From Rugalucina vietnamica (lineage: Eukaryota; Mollusca; Bivalvia; Lucinida; Lucinidae): a stretch of DNA of 64,000 bases. Below the pieces are notes generated by a model. It was not told where the DNA came from and ran no database searches. It was given only the letters and a program-made list of their open reading frames with translations. Positions 42,468 through 54,560 of this stretch are shown piece by piece. Both the position numbers and the translations under genes were made by a program. Location: contig OZ024877.1 of the NCBI GenBank assembly GCA_964017185.1, positions 4,194,006 to 4,258,005 of the forward strand. Direction: 5' to 3'. Position 1 is the stretch's first letter. Each line of letters opens with the position of its first letter.

Positions 42468-42889
42468 CAGGGCCCGTTCCGCGTTCTAAAAAGTGGAACA
42501 GCGAAAACAAGATTGAGTGCCGAAGGCACGAGAGGGGGGAGCACGAGATGGGGGGTTACTCCCTTCTCGTAAGATAAGATAAGAGATAAGATATTTTATT
42601 TCCTCCAAGATCGGAGAGCATACAAAAAGCAATACAAGCGAATAACATAAATATGATAACATAAATATGACAACATGATGCATATTGTAACAAGAGCAAG
42701 ATCAATATAGAACATATATACAAAGAACTATACATATTATACAAATCATACAACCAAATCTTCACGGACACGGCTACCTCTTACAGAAGAGAAACTGGAA
42801 ACAATTGACGCTTGTACAGTTTAAAGTATCAACTGCATAGAATGACTTTGTCTTATATGATCACTAGATAAGGTATAAGTAGCGATTTA

Positions 42890-44501
42890 ATGTTACGTCT
42901 ACACTGGGCCACGTTCTCACCACGTCCTTACCACGTTCTAAAAATTCAAGAACGTGGCGAGGACGGGGTCAAAATGAAACAATGTCGGATTTCTAAGTTC
43001 CCACTACGTCCTTACTACGTCCCCGCCACGTCCTTATTACGTCCGCACCACGTCCTTACTACGTCCTTCACGTTTCCACTACGTCCTCAATACGCGCTCA
43101 CCAAGTTCATCCCGTTTCCACTACGTCCTTGCTACGTGCTCGCAAAGACCAAGCAGTTCATACCACGCGCGAACTACGTTTCCAGCACGTTCTAACTGTA
43201 AATATATTAATTCGCATTCTGTATATGTTGTTAAAAACTTGTTTGGTGTGCTCATACCATTTCCTACCTTATTCCCAGCCCAAAACTGTGATTAGTTTTG
43301 TTTTACGTCCTATTAACATGTTACTTTATATGGAGTTAGAGCATGCTGGAAATGGTAGGGGCCCTGGATCGAAACTTCGACCCCTGGATACAAAAAGCGA
43401 CGAGAAGCTTTACTATTAGACACGACAGAGGCTTCTATACACTGTGTTTGTATCTTGAGGAAGCTAGCATGGGCTAGTCGCTAGAATGGAGTGACCTTCC
43501 AGATTCCTCACCCCCATATAACATTTACTTTTTTCAACTGAGCATGTGCAATAGGCATATGGCTGTTAATGCATTCGATTTTGTCAAGTATTTCAAATGA
43601 CTAACAATGGAACACATTTTTCCTTTATTTGTTGGGTGGTTGCAACACAATTGGGTGACCAGATTTTTTGAGGAGGTGTATATAAAAGCGAAAGCAATTG
43701 CTTTAGGGCACGGGGCAATAAAAACAAAATTAATAAAACGTGGAGGACGTAGTTCGAACGTGGTGTGAACGTGATAAGAACCTACTAAGGACGTGTTAGG
43801 AACCGCAAGGACGTGATAAGAACGCAGTGCAGTCTTCTAGGACGCGGTAAGGACGTACAAGAAGCGTGGTACGGTCTTGTCGAGAACTTGATGGACGTAG
43901 CGAGGACGTAGCGAGGACGTAGTAGAAGCGTAGCGAGGTCTTAATGGTCTGCAACAAATTTGCACCGCGTCCACGAAGACCGCACCACGTTTGCGCCACG
44001 TTCTTTCTACGTCCTACAAGTTCCTACTACGTCCTTAACACGTGATAAGAACGCAGTGCAGTCTTCTAGGACGCGGTAAGGACGTACAAGAAGCGTGGTA
44101 TGGTCTTTTCGAGAACTTGATGGACGTGGCGAGGACGTAGCGAGGACGTAGTAGAAGCGTAGCGAGGTCTTTATGGTCTGCAACAAATTTGCATCGCGTC
44201 CACGAAGACCGCACCACGTTTGCGCCACGTTCTTTCTACGTCCTACAAGTTCCTACTACGTCCTTACCACGTCCTCACTACGTCCTTACTGCGTTCTAAT
44301 TCCACCCCGTCCTCGCCACGTTTCTTTTGAGCATGTTAAAAATTTGACCAAGACCTCCGCGTCCATCAAGACCTCGCTACGTCCTTACTACGTTCCTACC
44401 ACGTCCTACAAGACCGTACCACGTCCTCACTACGTCCTTAATTTTTTAGGACGTAGTAATTAAGGACTTAGTGAGAACGTAACCCGGTGTAGACGTAACA
44501 T
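42890..44501. mobile_element. Foldback element FB4 (ACGTCC arms)
   Basis: Ends ATGTTACGTCTACACTGGGC and ACCCGGTGTAGACGTAACAT. Both arms and much of the interior consist of CACGTCCTTACTACGTCC-type words, with a direct duplication of about 220 bp (43800-44000 and 44035-44230). Flanks TAGCGATTT and TAGCGGATG resemble a worn 9-bp duplication. Open frames here are reading shadows of the repeat. Confidence 0.75.
43245..43435 (-). repeat. Worn SINE family 2 fragment inside FB4
   Basis: Minus strand GCCTCTGTCGTGTCTAATAG, CCAGGGGTCGAAGTTTCGAT parallels the SINE family 2 head and B box at 29.5-30.4 kb. Confidence 0.45.
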
Positions 44502-45424
44502 TAGCGGATGAAAAAACGCCAGTGCATAGCTTCCAATTCTGATCAAGTTCGGTTAAATGCGACCTTAATCAAGGGGGGAGCACGAGATGGGGGTTACCCC
44601 CTTCTCGTAAGAGGGGTTCGGGGTATCTCCTCCGAGAAAATTTTGATTTATTGGTGCTTCTAAACGCGTTCTGTATGCGTCTTTGTCTTCGAATTTCATA
44701 TAGTGTTTGTTGACAAAAACGACTGATATTCAAATATAAAATGAAGAATAAATTGATGAGAGCTTGAAAATTCTGACATGAATTTCCATATTTTTGGGGT
44801 TTCCAGAAAAATGGCCCATCCATTGGGGCCTTGAGAAATAGGCTAATCGGGCCTCCAAGCAAAGCCTGCTATCAGCTCGCCAACTATCTTAATACACTCC
44901 ATTGTCAGTGTGCCTACTGAGTTCCTCATTCATTCAGTGTTTGTAAATAATGATTCATCAGTTCTAACCACTGTCTTGGGAGGGTACCACCTTAATGGAT
45001 CTGATTACTACTTATACAGCTAAGTTGGTCTGAGCATGTCCATTACGTTTAGTCAAACCATCCATACGTGTTCATATAAACTTTAGTTGTTTACGTGGGT
45101 TGTTATTCGGATGTCAGGCATGTTGAATAAAAGTCCCATGGAAAAGGAGTCAATATCCCGTCATGATCATAGCTGTTGGCAGGGACGTAAAACATCAAGT
45201 CAAACAAGTTTCCAGTAAATTTGAACAATTATTTTATGGATATTTTTGTGGGAACATTTTTTGTTTTAGATTTGGGTATATTTTTGGGTTATGTGACAAA
45301 ATAAGTATATATTTTAGGTTTTAAAAACAATGTTTGACCCTCTTTGAATCTCATCATCACTGAGCAATTTGCTCAGTGCAAAAAGAAGCACTCTTCTTAC
45401 AGATAAAGATGCTATCTTGGAAAT

Positions 45425-45514
45425 TCAGATGTGCGCTCAGTCAACCATCAAGTTATCGACAGACTCCCACAGATAAAGAGCCATACTCTGCTTGACGAAT
45501 TTCCAACCACATTG

Positions 45515-45553
<39 letters not shown>

Positions 45554-45880
45554 CAGTTCATAAACTGTGATCTGGTAAAGCTCCAGGTGCATATGCAAAT
45601 TTTGTCGGCGTCTGTAAGGCTGTGGGACTACCAATGACAGAGAAAGTGACAGATCTGTTTCACTGTATGTGGAGAAAGGAGGCTATCCTACACGAATTTA
45701 AGAGTGCATCCATAATCCACCTATACAAGAAAGGAAATCCTCAAGCCTGTGTCGATCACAGAGGCATCTCTCTCCTTGCAGTCGCTGGAACATACTGGAA
45801 AAATCCTGTCGAATCTCCTGAATATTCATTTTGATCAGACAGGACTTATCGGAGAAGGTCAGTGTGTTTTCTGGAAAGAC
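45425..45880 (+). pseudogene. Non-LTR retrotransposon reverse transcriptase fragment (broken)
   Basis: In pieces over two frames it reads VIDRLPQIKSHTLLDEFPT, then SGKAPGAYANFVGVCKAVGL, PMTEKVTDLFHCMWRKEA and SIIHLYKKGNPQACVDHRGI then SLLAVAG. The last pieces carry the YRGISLL-type motif 3 of LINE reverse transcriptases. A run of about 34 A at 45518-45552 and frame changes break it. Only the RT N-terminal third is present. Confidence 0.75.
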
Positions 45881-46314
45881 TGAGTGGCAATATACGAGGG
45901 TTGTCAGAAAATATTTTCAACAGAAAAAGAAATGCAATAAAATGAATATATCAGCTTTAGTTTTCTAACTATAAGTACCTGATTGTCAATTTAGTTTTTC
46001 CCACCTCGGTTTTTGGAGTTGGAATTTCTTTCTGATTGCGCCTTTTCCTGATCATTGCCTGCTAGAACCTTTTTAGCAGAATTATTTCATGAGCAAATGG
46101 ATAAATTATATTAAAATCTGACCAAAATTTAAACTGGCTAGCCTGTTGTATAGATAGTACACTAACCGAGTGTCACCGGTTTCCAGCTTAACCAAAACTA
46201 CGTCTTGTACTGCCTTTTCCGTGCACCTCCATTACCTGGTGTGGTGCAAGGGTCAACGTCGCAGTGACTCTACTTGATGTTTAACGCCTCCGTGAGTTAA
46301 ATGTCACAGGGGCT

Positions 46315-46400
46315 GAAACAGAACCTGGTCCGACCGGGACTCAAGCCCAGTGTCTCTCGCTTACCGGGCGAACACTGTACCACTAAGCTACAGGGCCGTT
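46315..46400 (-). repeat. tRNA-like SINE head, copy 1
   Basis: Minus strand GGCCCTGTAGCTTAGTGGTA (A box), TTCGCCCGGTAAGCGAGAGA, TTGAGTCCCGGTCGG (B box). A second related copy lies at 46510-46597. Confidence 0.5.
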
Positions 46401-46509
46401 TTCCCCCTGTTTAGATTCGTCTCCGAATGTCGGAACAGACGAGACAGTCCCTTTGCTGTTCGCAGCCCGAGCACAGACCCACACTGAGCCATTAAATGTC
46501 ACAAAGAAC

Positions 46510-46597
46510 CTAGAAAAAGAACCTGGGACGACCAGGACTCGAACACAGGGTCTCTCGTTTACCGTGCATGCACTCTACCACTGAGCTACCGAGCCAC
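46510..46597 (-). repeat. tRNA-like SINE head, copy 2
   Basis: Minus strand GGCTCGGTAGCTCAGTGGTA, GAGTGCATGCACGGTAAACG, GTTCGAGTCCTGGTCG: A and B boxes intact. Possibly tandem with the 46315-46400 copy. Confidence 0.5.
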
Positions 46598-46892
46598 ATG
46601 ATCGACCGGTTACATATATATTTGAGACATGTCAGAGTCTTTCCACATAAGATCCTTTGATATCAACATATCCTTTACGTCTCTGTGCCCAGCTGTTAAA
46701 TGCAGATCAGTACCAACTCTCGCCATATTGTATGGCCACCTGTTGAACATGTAGAAACCAGTTTCATGCAGTGAGCATGTAGGACTGGCGCCTGCCCGGT
46801 CCATTATTCATCACAAGTGCTCTTACGATCATTAAATAATCATCTATGTCACTTGAAAACTAATTTCTTACGTTTTCTTACGTCGTTAACAT

Positions 46893-47605
46893 CTAGTCAG
46901 GCTCTACAGCCTCTGTTGATGTATTTGGATATGTAGGCCGTTGTCTTGTCCTCTCGCCGGGAATATAACACCAAGGGTCAAACTTACGGGGATGCCCATA
47001 CCAACGTTTGTTTAGTCTGCTTTTGAAGCTGTTGAGAGTGGGTGCCATAACTGTGTTTTCAGGCAGCTCATTCCATAAGTCAATTACTCTGTTGCTGAAG
47101 TAATTTCCCCTAACATTGAGTCTGTATCTATTCTTGTAGATCTTAAATTGGTGGCCTCTGGTACCAATGTTATGAGACATCGTGAATAGCTTATCTTTGT
47201 TAACCTTATCAATGTCATTTAGAATCTTATAAACTTGGATCATATCTGCTCTTTCTCTTCGATATTCTAATGAAGGAAGTCCTAGAAATTTCAATCGTTC
47301 ACTGTAGGTTTTGTTTTTTAAGCACGGAAGAAGTCTGGTTGCTCTACGCTGGACATTTTCAATTGTAATGGCGTCTTTTTTGTATTGTGGCGACCACACA
47401 CATGTGGCGTATTCGAGATGGGGGCGCACTATACTTTTATATAAGTTCAAAAACATTTCCTTATCCATAAAGGTGAAGGTTCTGAATATTAGCCCAAGAT
47501 TTCTATTGGCAACTGATACTTTGCTGCTAATATGTTCTGTAAATGACAGTGATTTGTCGATAATGACGCCTAGATCTTTTTCTGACGCCTAGATCTTTTT
47601 CTAAT
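46893..47605 (-). pseudogene. Non-LTR retrotransposon ORF2 C-terminal fragment
   Basis: The minus-strand frame reads EKDLGVIIDKSLSFTEHISS, FMDKEMFLNLYKSIVRPHLE, YATCVWSP, NVQRRATRLL and ends SFKSRLNKRWYGHP...EAVEPD with stop at 46893. EKDLGV-D-F-HI and SIVRPHLEYA are standard for the region after the RT in CR1/Jockey-type LINEs common in molluscs. About 230 codons are open, so it is fairly young. At 47575-47605 a 19-bp tandem duplication (AGATCTTTTTCTGACGCCT) marks the broken 5' edge. Confidence 0.85.
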
Positions 47606-48000
47606 GATCGACAAGCTGATGTTTTTTCTGTTGTTGTTGTTTGTAGCCGATTTTTATCGTATCTGTTTGCCATTTCCCTAGCGGACTACACAATTTTATG
47701 ATTGTCTGCTGCTCCCTGTGGAGTGGGGTGGGGGTACTCTGAAATTCTCTGGATGCATAGCCGATTTTGGCTACAGACGACACACGAAGAAAGCTGGGGC
47801 ATCCAACATGAATTTCCCAGATCCCATTGGCCAACTGCGACAGGTCAGTGCGTGAAGCGCTACCTGTCATACAGACCAAAGAGAACACGATTAATATGTC
47901 AATAGTATAGCTGACGGGAACACCATTTATTACAAATAAAAATAGAAATTATTGAGTCAACCAAACATCAAACGGTTGAAAAAAAATTCCGAAATCGGTT
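47606..48000. other. Intergenic sequence
   Basis: No feature recognised. Confidence 0.4.
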
Positions 48001-48360
48001 TTATTTTTCACAGAGAAACTTACACAATTCCTTTATATTTTTTTTTTCAAAATGAAAATGCACGACAACGGTAAAAAATGAAGTATTTCCTTTCTTTTCT
48101 GTAAAAAATCTCGCGTTCGCGACTGCAAAAACCACATGACTTCGTCTGGTGTACAACAGAGTCACGTGACAAAAATTACACTCGTCCAACAAGATCTCGT
48201 CGAAGGACAATAATTTTGATTGATCAGTAAGTGCAGCAGAAATTGTGGTTACAGAAATATTTGCAGAGATCAACATTAACTTGTCATTGCGTAAGACAAG
48301 ATAGAAATAAGCATGTCTTCTTTCAGGAAGCTTGTCAAAGAGCTGTAAAAATGTTGCCAT
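48001..48360 (-). CDS. Unrecognised open frame, 119 codons
   Basis: Begins MATFLQLFDKLPERRHAYFY and ends FCEK-type residues at 48001. It is the second longest minus-strand frame of this part and not inside any repeat I could identify. Composition is plausible for protein (no low complexity), but no domain, signal peptide or family was recognised, and no flanking splice pattern was established. It may be a chance frame or a first exon. Confidence 0.2.
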   Translation of the reverse strand: MATFLQLFDKLPERRHAYFYLVLRNDKLMLISANISVTTISAALTDQSKLLSFDEILLDECNFCHVTLLYTRRSHVVFAVANARFFTEKKGNTSFFTVVVHFHFEKKNIKELCKFLCEK

Positions 48361-48763
48361 GACATGGTTCTCGATTTATTCCGAAAAAGGTTTGGCGCGA
48401 GTGCTTAGGTTACAGGCAAATCGGTTTGCTTGAAACAAAATACGAGTACTGCCATGCTATCAGTCGCTAGTTAAATGCTAAAATTTTGTTGAAATCAGTT
48501 TCCTCATTGGACCAAAATTTTGACCGTCTTTTTTGTTTGTGGCATGCTGACCTACATTTCAAGTGCTCTCAGATCAGCATGGCCTTACAGTTCTGTCACG
48601 TGATCAAAAGCAATGAGGCTCCAGTGGGTACCAACAAGAACAGGGGGACAATAGGGTGCCTTATCAGAATGCAATGAATTAATAATAGCAAGCACTCAGG
48701 AAATTAGAACCTGATGACAATATAATTATATATACTGTATAAGATATCTAATGTAGCATTTAA

Positions 48764-49719
48764 GGATGTTCGCTGCCAATGAAAAAGTATTCAAACTTTT
48801 TTTCTAACCACTCTTTTTTGATTCCAAAATACAACACAAGACATTTGAAAACAAAACAAATATAGGGTAGAGTGCATTTTTTCAAGCTACATGCCTCTGA
48901 AACCTCTGAGGACCATGTTTAAAATTTGGTAAAAATAATTTAATTTTTAATTCTTTGAAATATACCTGTCTTGAACAAAACAACACCTAGGCTGCTTTCA
49001 AAAGTCATCATATTTACGCAACGCAGACTATTTTGGACCAAGAGCATAGAAAATTTTGCAACTTGGAGTGGATGACAAAATTTTACAATTCCTTTTCCAA
49101 CCCTACCCCCATACTTTAAAAGTCGAAAAAAATCAATATTTTGAAATGTGCCAAACCCATATTTGTTGATTCAAACTTTTTCTTGTATTTTCACACAATA
49201 TAGAACTTGGTAAGATTGTTCGATTAAAAGAAAGAAATATATAGGGTAGTGAGCATATAAGAGAGATCCAACAAATTGAAAATCGCCATTTTCAGCCTTT
49301 CTTCGGCTGTTTTGTTTCAAAAAGCCCATTTCATAAAACCACCTAAAATTTTAAAACCAACACACCAGAGACGCAAAGAATGATTTAGAAGACCATGTAC
49401 ACATATACCTACACACAGGTATACTGCTGCTAAAATAAACATCTAACTAGTGCAATTAATTTGAAGATGTGTAATATTCAAGTTTAATCTGCCCTACCCC
49501 CTTAATTTTACTGACAACTAAAATTTTCTGACAAGTTGCAGAAAATGGGGTGAAAAAATGAAGTTTCTTAGATTGACAATTTTCATGGCTCATTCAATGC
49601 ATATCATCAATATGTATCCAAATATAAAATATTTGGAAAATATCTGCAACCGTTTACGAGATATTCAAGAAAAGAAAAACCAGAAGTTCCGAAATGTCAA
49701 ATGTTGGCAGCGAACATCC
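48764..49719 (+). mobile_element. piggyBac-type MITE with TTAA duplication
   Basis: Inverted ends GGATGTTCGCTGCCAA and TTGGCAGCGAACATCC, each flanked by TTAA (48760-48763, 49720-49723), the piggyBac target. 956 bp, AT-rich, no transposase. The 49558-49767 open frame runs across its end and is not a gene. Confidence 0.8.
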
Positions 49720-49723
49720 TTAA

Positions 49724-50285
49724 GATATGAACCACAACGCGACAAAATGTACCTTTGGACATTCTGACGTTACTTGTAGAAAACTGCATAAAAGCGGAAA
49801 AAAACATGCAATATATGGTTTATAATAACACTGTATTTGTAATCTTTGAACACTGGGCTACCGAATGAATGAGTTTTATAACATATAAATTTTCAATATT
49901 TGGAGTTATCTGCCCTTGTTTTAGCACATACTATACTTATTTTCCTTTATCTATTGTCCAATGGTAACCATAGCAACCACAAATTCACAAAATTAGACAA
50001 AATATTTCGACAGATTGCATGTCATGATTATATAATCATATCTAAACAATAAGTTCTGGTCAATGCTTAGACAATTTTAAGCAAATGTGACAAGTTTTGT
50101 AGGCAATACTAGCCTGCAGAAATGCATAACGTAACTTTGACGTCATTTTTTCAGGAGAATGATGTGTTTAGGGTTCATGTGGTAAATTTGTCATAACTCA
50201 CAAATTAATTTGAATATTCCTCTTAAATTAAGACTATTAGACTCTAGAAATATTAAACCTTCAAAATTAAATTCTTTTTCTAATA
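49724..50285. other. Intergenic sequence
   Basis: No feature recognised. Confidence 0.4.
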
Positions 50286-50380
50286 CTCATAATATAATAT
50301 AATATAATATAATATAATATAATATAATATAATATAATATAATATAATATAATATAATATAATATAATATAATATAATAT
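50286..50380 (+). repeat. (AATAT)n microsatellite
   Basis: About 18-19 tandem AATAT units, followed by AT-rich degenerate sequence to about 50,600. Confidence 0.95.
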
Positions 50381-50599
50381 ATATGTCTTCTTATATAGAC
50401 TTATATATATGATGTAAGATATTTAATATATTAGTATATGAAATATATGATATTATATACTTGTATCTCATGTTACATAAGATGTCTAAATTAAAAATTA
50501 TAAAGTACCTAATACATATTAGATATCTAATATTTATTGTTGATCAGTCATAAATTATGTATCTTTCAGATATTTTGTATAAGATACAAAAGCATTAAA

Positions 50600-52480
50600 T
50601 GTCTTATTTGATAATTGAGATATTTTTTTATTCTGGTAAATTAGATCTAATTTAACTGGCCTTAGTACCCTATTTACAAGACATAGTTTGATTGGTTAGA
50701 ATACATGTATCTGCAAGTTAAGGGAGTATTCATGAATTTGAATTTAATTCAAACAAGATAACATATCTCATATAACAAAATAGATATCTTATTTTCTACC
50801 ACATATTAGAAATATAATAGACTGGACAAATAAAGTTTGGGATCAAACTTTTAATGTGCAATTTCAAGAAGATTTCAAACTGCTGGTTAATTGAAACATT
50901 TTTATCATCAAGGCAATGTATTTTGTAAGCTTAGGCACTGCTGGGAATCATGTGACCGCAAGTGTTTCCATATACACCAAAATGTAAACAAATGACGTCA
51001 TCAGTTTTGTTTTCTTTCCAAATAACTTCAAGATACGCTTGTTGATTTTTACGCCACCTAGTGCATTCCATGGACAACCCTATTTGGAAGAATTTGAGCC
51101 ATAGTTTGTGGCATTTCACCTGGCCAGTGTTTCAAACACTTCAAAAATTCACTTAAAATACGCTGTTACCCTACACACATAAGCTTTATTTCCTTCAATA
51201 TCTTAAATATTAAATGTTAATCATGACATTGAAATTCATTACATACTGCTGTGGTATGATAAAAACGTGGGAAGTTGTTTCATAACAGATAAAACCAAAT
51301 TCTGCAATTTTACGAGCAGATTACTTTGCTAGATACCATGTACACAGCAAACCAAATTGATTTCTTCCACACAAATAAATTGTGTTCTTATTTTCTGTCA
51401 GTTTAATATTTAATTAGATTAATTTTGGCTCTCTAAAATTGATTAGGTCCAATACAGTGACGGACAAAGCCATGTTTTTCGCTAGTTCAGAAAGTACTAG
51501 ATCATACAAACTGTTTGACTCTTTACCACTCATATCCATCAATGGTATTTTAAATGTTTCATGTTGAATACCTTTTTCTTTCTTCATTTCTTTATTTACT
51601 ATACCCGACAAAATTAGAAACGTAATGATGCCATTAACCAATTTTCCATAAAGCTCATAAGAATTAACAAAATTTTATGGATTCCATTTCATAGATATGC
51701 TATTCGATCACACTACTGAACAAGGGGCAAAACTGTGCTTCAAAAATTAGACATCAACCAGGTGGGGGTCATATGCTAAGTCACTTTAAAATTGCACCTT
51801 TTTTCACCCTCACTTTGGTATTTGCTTTAGATGTATAGAATCTTTTGAGTACACTTCAACGACCCCAGACACACACTCTTTGCATCTTTTATTCTCATTT
51901 TGTTCTAACATGGACTCTTAAAGGGAAAGGCAAGGTTAAAACACAATGCATTTTAAAATGAAAGTAGTTGCCTCTCTTAACAATTTGGTACAAGTTTTAT
52001 TAAAATCAGATGGATATTGAGAAAGTTGTGTTGGTTTGAATATACATTAATTTCTGTTAAAAGCTTGGATATTCATTAGGCTTAATGCCGTCATAAAGTT
52101 CTACTTAAATACATATGCATAATTAATAATAATGAAACCTTATTAATAATTTTCTGTTAATTTTTGTTACACTTTTTTGTACTATTGATTTACTATGTTA
52201 CGCGTAGCTTTTAGCGTCGTTTTATTTTGATTTTCAAATGACGTTTCAAGCTGTAGAATCTTATTTTGTTTGTTTCTGCATAATTAAGTCCTAAAGCGGG
52301 TAAACATATTGTTCATTTTTTATTTTAAATTAGTTATGCGACAATTGATATACCCCCATTCTTGTATAAGGTTAATTACATGTGAAAAACGGTTATTTTG
52401 TTGTTGATGACGTCGCATTAATATACGCGACGTCAGTGCAACGTTTGACATTAAAACGAAAAAGAACGGGTTTTCTCTAA
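50600..52480. other. Intergenic sequence, AT-rich
   Basis: A minus-strand open frame at 51414-51675 (KLVNGIITFLILSGIV..., 87 codons) has no recognised family. CACTGCTGGGAATCATGTGA at 50936 is mirrored near 59210 (see findings). Nothing else recognised. Confidence 0.4.
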
Positions 52481-52484
52481 AGGC

Positions 52485-54560
52485 GATCGCTACTGACAGC
52501 CGGCTGTCAATAGCGAAAGTTCGCTACTGACAGCCGGCTGTCAATAGCGAATGTTCGCTATTGACAGCCAGCTACACATTTTCATATAATATTAATGTGC
52601 ATAAGTTCATTTCTCTATATTTAAAATGAAATGGTCTCATAAATCCTAGTAACAATCAACCCCATGGGAGTCAAACACATCACAAGGAAAAGGAATAACT
52701 TGAAATTCAGTATTTATTATTTTCATTATCAAAATATAAAATATTCTGTCAGAGCTGCACCAATATATTGTTATCACATTTATTATTGAAGTGTTTATGA
52801 TCTATAAAGTCATTTATTTATATACAAATTTATTTATTTATTAGATTACCCAGCAGTTTATTCTGAAAAAGATGTAAAAACATGATGTTATGAACATTTG
52901 TACAGCACTGAGGCACGGACAAAATTTCAAATTCATAATTGTATTCAAAAAGATAAACTTTTATCCATTTCCTGCAAGTTTATAACCATTTTAATCACTT
53001 TATATCAGTATTCCTCCATCTTATGCATAAATGTCTGAATGAAGTAGTTTTCAAGTCGAGATCATTGTCAGAATCTATCACATGCTAGAGTTTCAACAAG
53101 ATGAGATCCAGCATGAAAATTATACAACATTTTGTATCCAGTTTATGAAGAAATCTGTAATCTGTAATTTTGATGTTTTTTTGCTTTCCAGCAGATATAA
53201 AATGTTTAAATTATCATGTTTTTGTTAAATACAAAGCACATTCAAAATCTGCAGGAATTTTACATTTTGGAGATTTTTCCAAGATCTGATATTTATTTCA
53301 TCCCAATAAGTGTTAATACCCGGTATGAATTATTCCCCAGTAAGGCCTAAATGTGTGTGGACTTAGCCATGACCCCTGTTTATGCTAGTCTGGAGGATTC
53401 AACTCATCTCATATTCCATTTTCAGGGTCAGAAAATTTAGTTTTAATCTCAGAAATAGTTTCATGTGATTATGACTTAATAAGTGTTATCCCCGGTATGA
53501 ATTATTCCTCAGTAAGGCATAAAATGTGTGTGAACTCAGCCATGACCTGTGTTTATTTCTTAGTCTGGATGATTCAACTCCCACAGGCATCATTTAAACC
53601 CAGGAGTTCAAGTCTGACATGATACAGGTACAAATGGTACAATTCTATATTGATTATGAAGGACCGTATTGATTTAGAATTTTAAAGACTGATCTAGATT
53701 TTGGCCTTTTGTCCCAGTCACCTAACCGCATTTCCAGATCAAAAGACTAGCCCCTTGGATTTGATGGCATATATGGAATACAAGCCCTATATGTAGCCTA
53801 CTTTTTCCAAGTATGCAGTTGTCAAAAGATGGACTTTAAGAAACATTATTATTATATTACAATATTGACATTAAATCTAAATCCATATCAGAAACCAACA
53901 TATAAATTTAATCAGAAATATATAGCTGGCTGTCAGTATCGATTTTTCGCTATTGACAGCCGGCTGTCCATAGCCAACTTTCGCTAATGACAGCCAGCTC
54001 ACCTAGTTGTTTATCGAATTGGTTTATAAAGTACTTAAAGTCATCTATGTGCCATACTAGAGTTATAACAAGATGTGATCTGACATGGAAATGTTTAGAA
54101 GAAAGTGTTATATTTAAAAGATCTTGGATTATTTTGATCTCTATTTCTATTCAGGTATGGATCCTAAACTAAAGCTCCATGCCATTGAATTAAATCTACC
54201 CTTAAAGGTACTTATAGCTTAAGGAATGCCTTATAAGTCACAAGAGGCTGTCAGAATATGGAAAAATTGAAAAGAAAAACATTTAGTATTGCCACAAATT
54301 TTAACATTTTTTGAAAGTCTGACTTCTGGCCCAAATCCCAAACATACATACAAAATATATGCTTAAAGGATACATGTGATGAACCTAGGGTCATATGATT
54401 TAATGCCATTCATTTATCTTACAATATTAAAGATATGTCACCTGTTAGAAACCCACAAATATAAAGAAATATATAGCTGGCTGTCAGTAGCGAACTTTCG
54501 CTATTGACAGCCGGCTGTCAGTAGCGAACTTTCGCTATTGACAGCAGGCTGTCAGTAGCC
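52485..54560. repeat. GACAGCCGGCTGTC palindrome clusters (possible foldback FB6)
   Basis: Three clusters, at 52487-52575, 53925-54000 and 54473-54560. Each is two to three copies of TTCGCTATTGACAGCCGGCTGTCAATAGCGAA-type palindromes. The outer clusters are inversely arranged and could be the arms of a foldback element with one internal cluster. The interior has no gene. Confidence 0.65.

Larger units (their letters stand above)
42577..44572 (-). mobile_element. 5'-truncated non-LTR retrotransposon 3' end (interrupted by FB4)
   Basis: Minus strand: ...TTGGAGGAAATAAAATATC then a (CTTAT)n tail at 42577-42600, like the microsatellite-tailed 3' ends of some LINEs. A block of about 40 bp of the host (GAGCACGAGATGGGGG...CTTCTCGTAAGA) is present on both sides (42538-42576 and 44577-44612), an unusually long target duplication. 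FB4 interrupts it. Confidence 0.5.
42468..45355 (-). mobile_element. TIR element, family T1 copy A, split by nested insertions
   Basis: Minus-strand copy of the element at 60058-61519: 44573-45355 matches 61440 down to 60400 in inverse order, and 42468-42576 matches the other end (CAGGGCCCGTTCCGCGTTCT against CAAGGCCGTTGCCGCGTTCT). The break holds a retrotransposon 3' end and foldback FB4. The end corresponding to 60058-60400 is missing. It lacks the TRIM found in copy B, which gives an empty site. Confidence 0.7.

Noticed and set aside
42890-44463. Arg/Pro/Tyr/Val-rich frames (RPYYVLATS repeats)
   Set aside because: Translations of the ACGTCC words of foldback FB4, present in several frames and on both strands.
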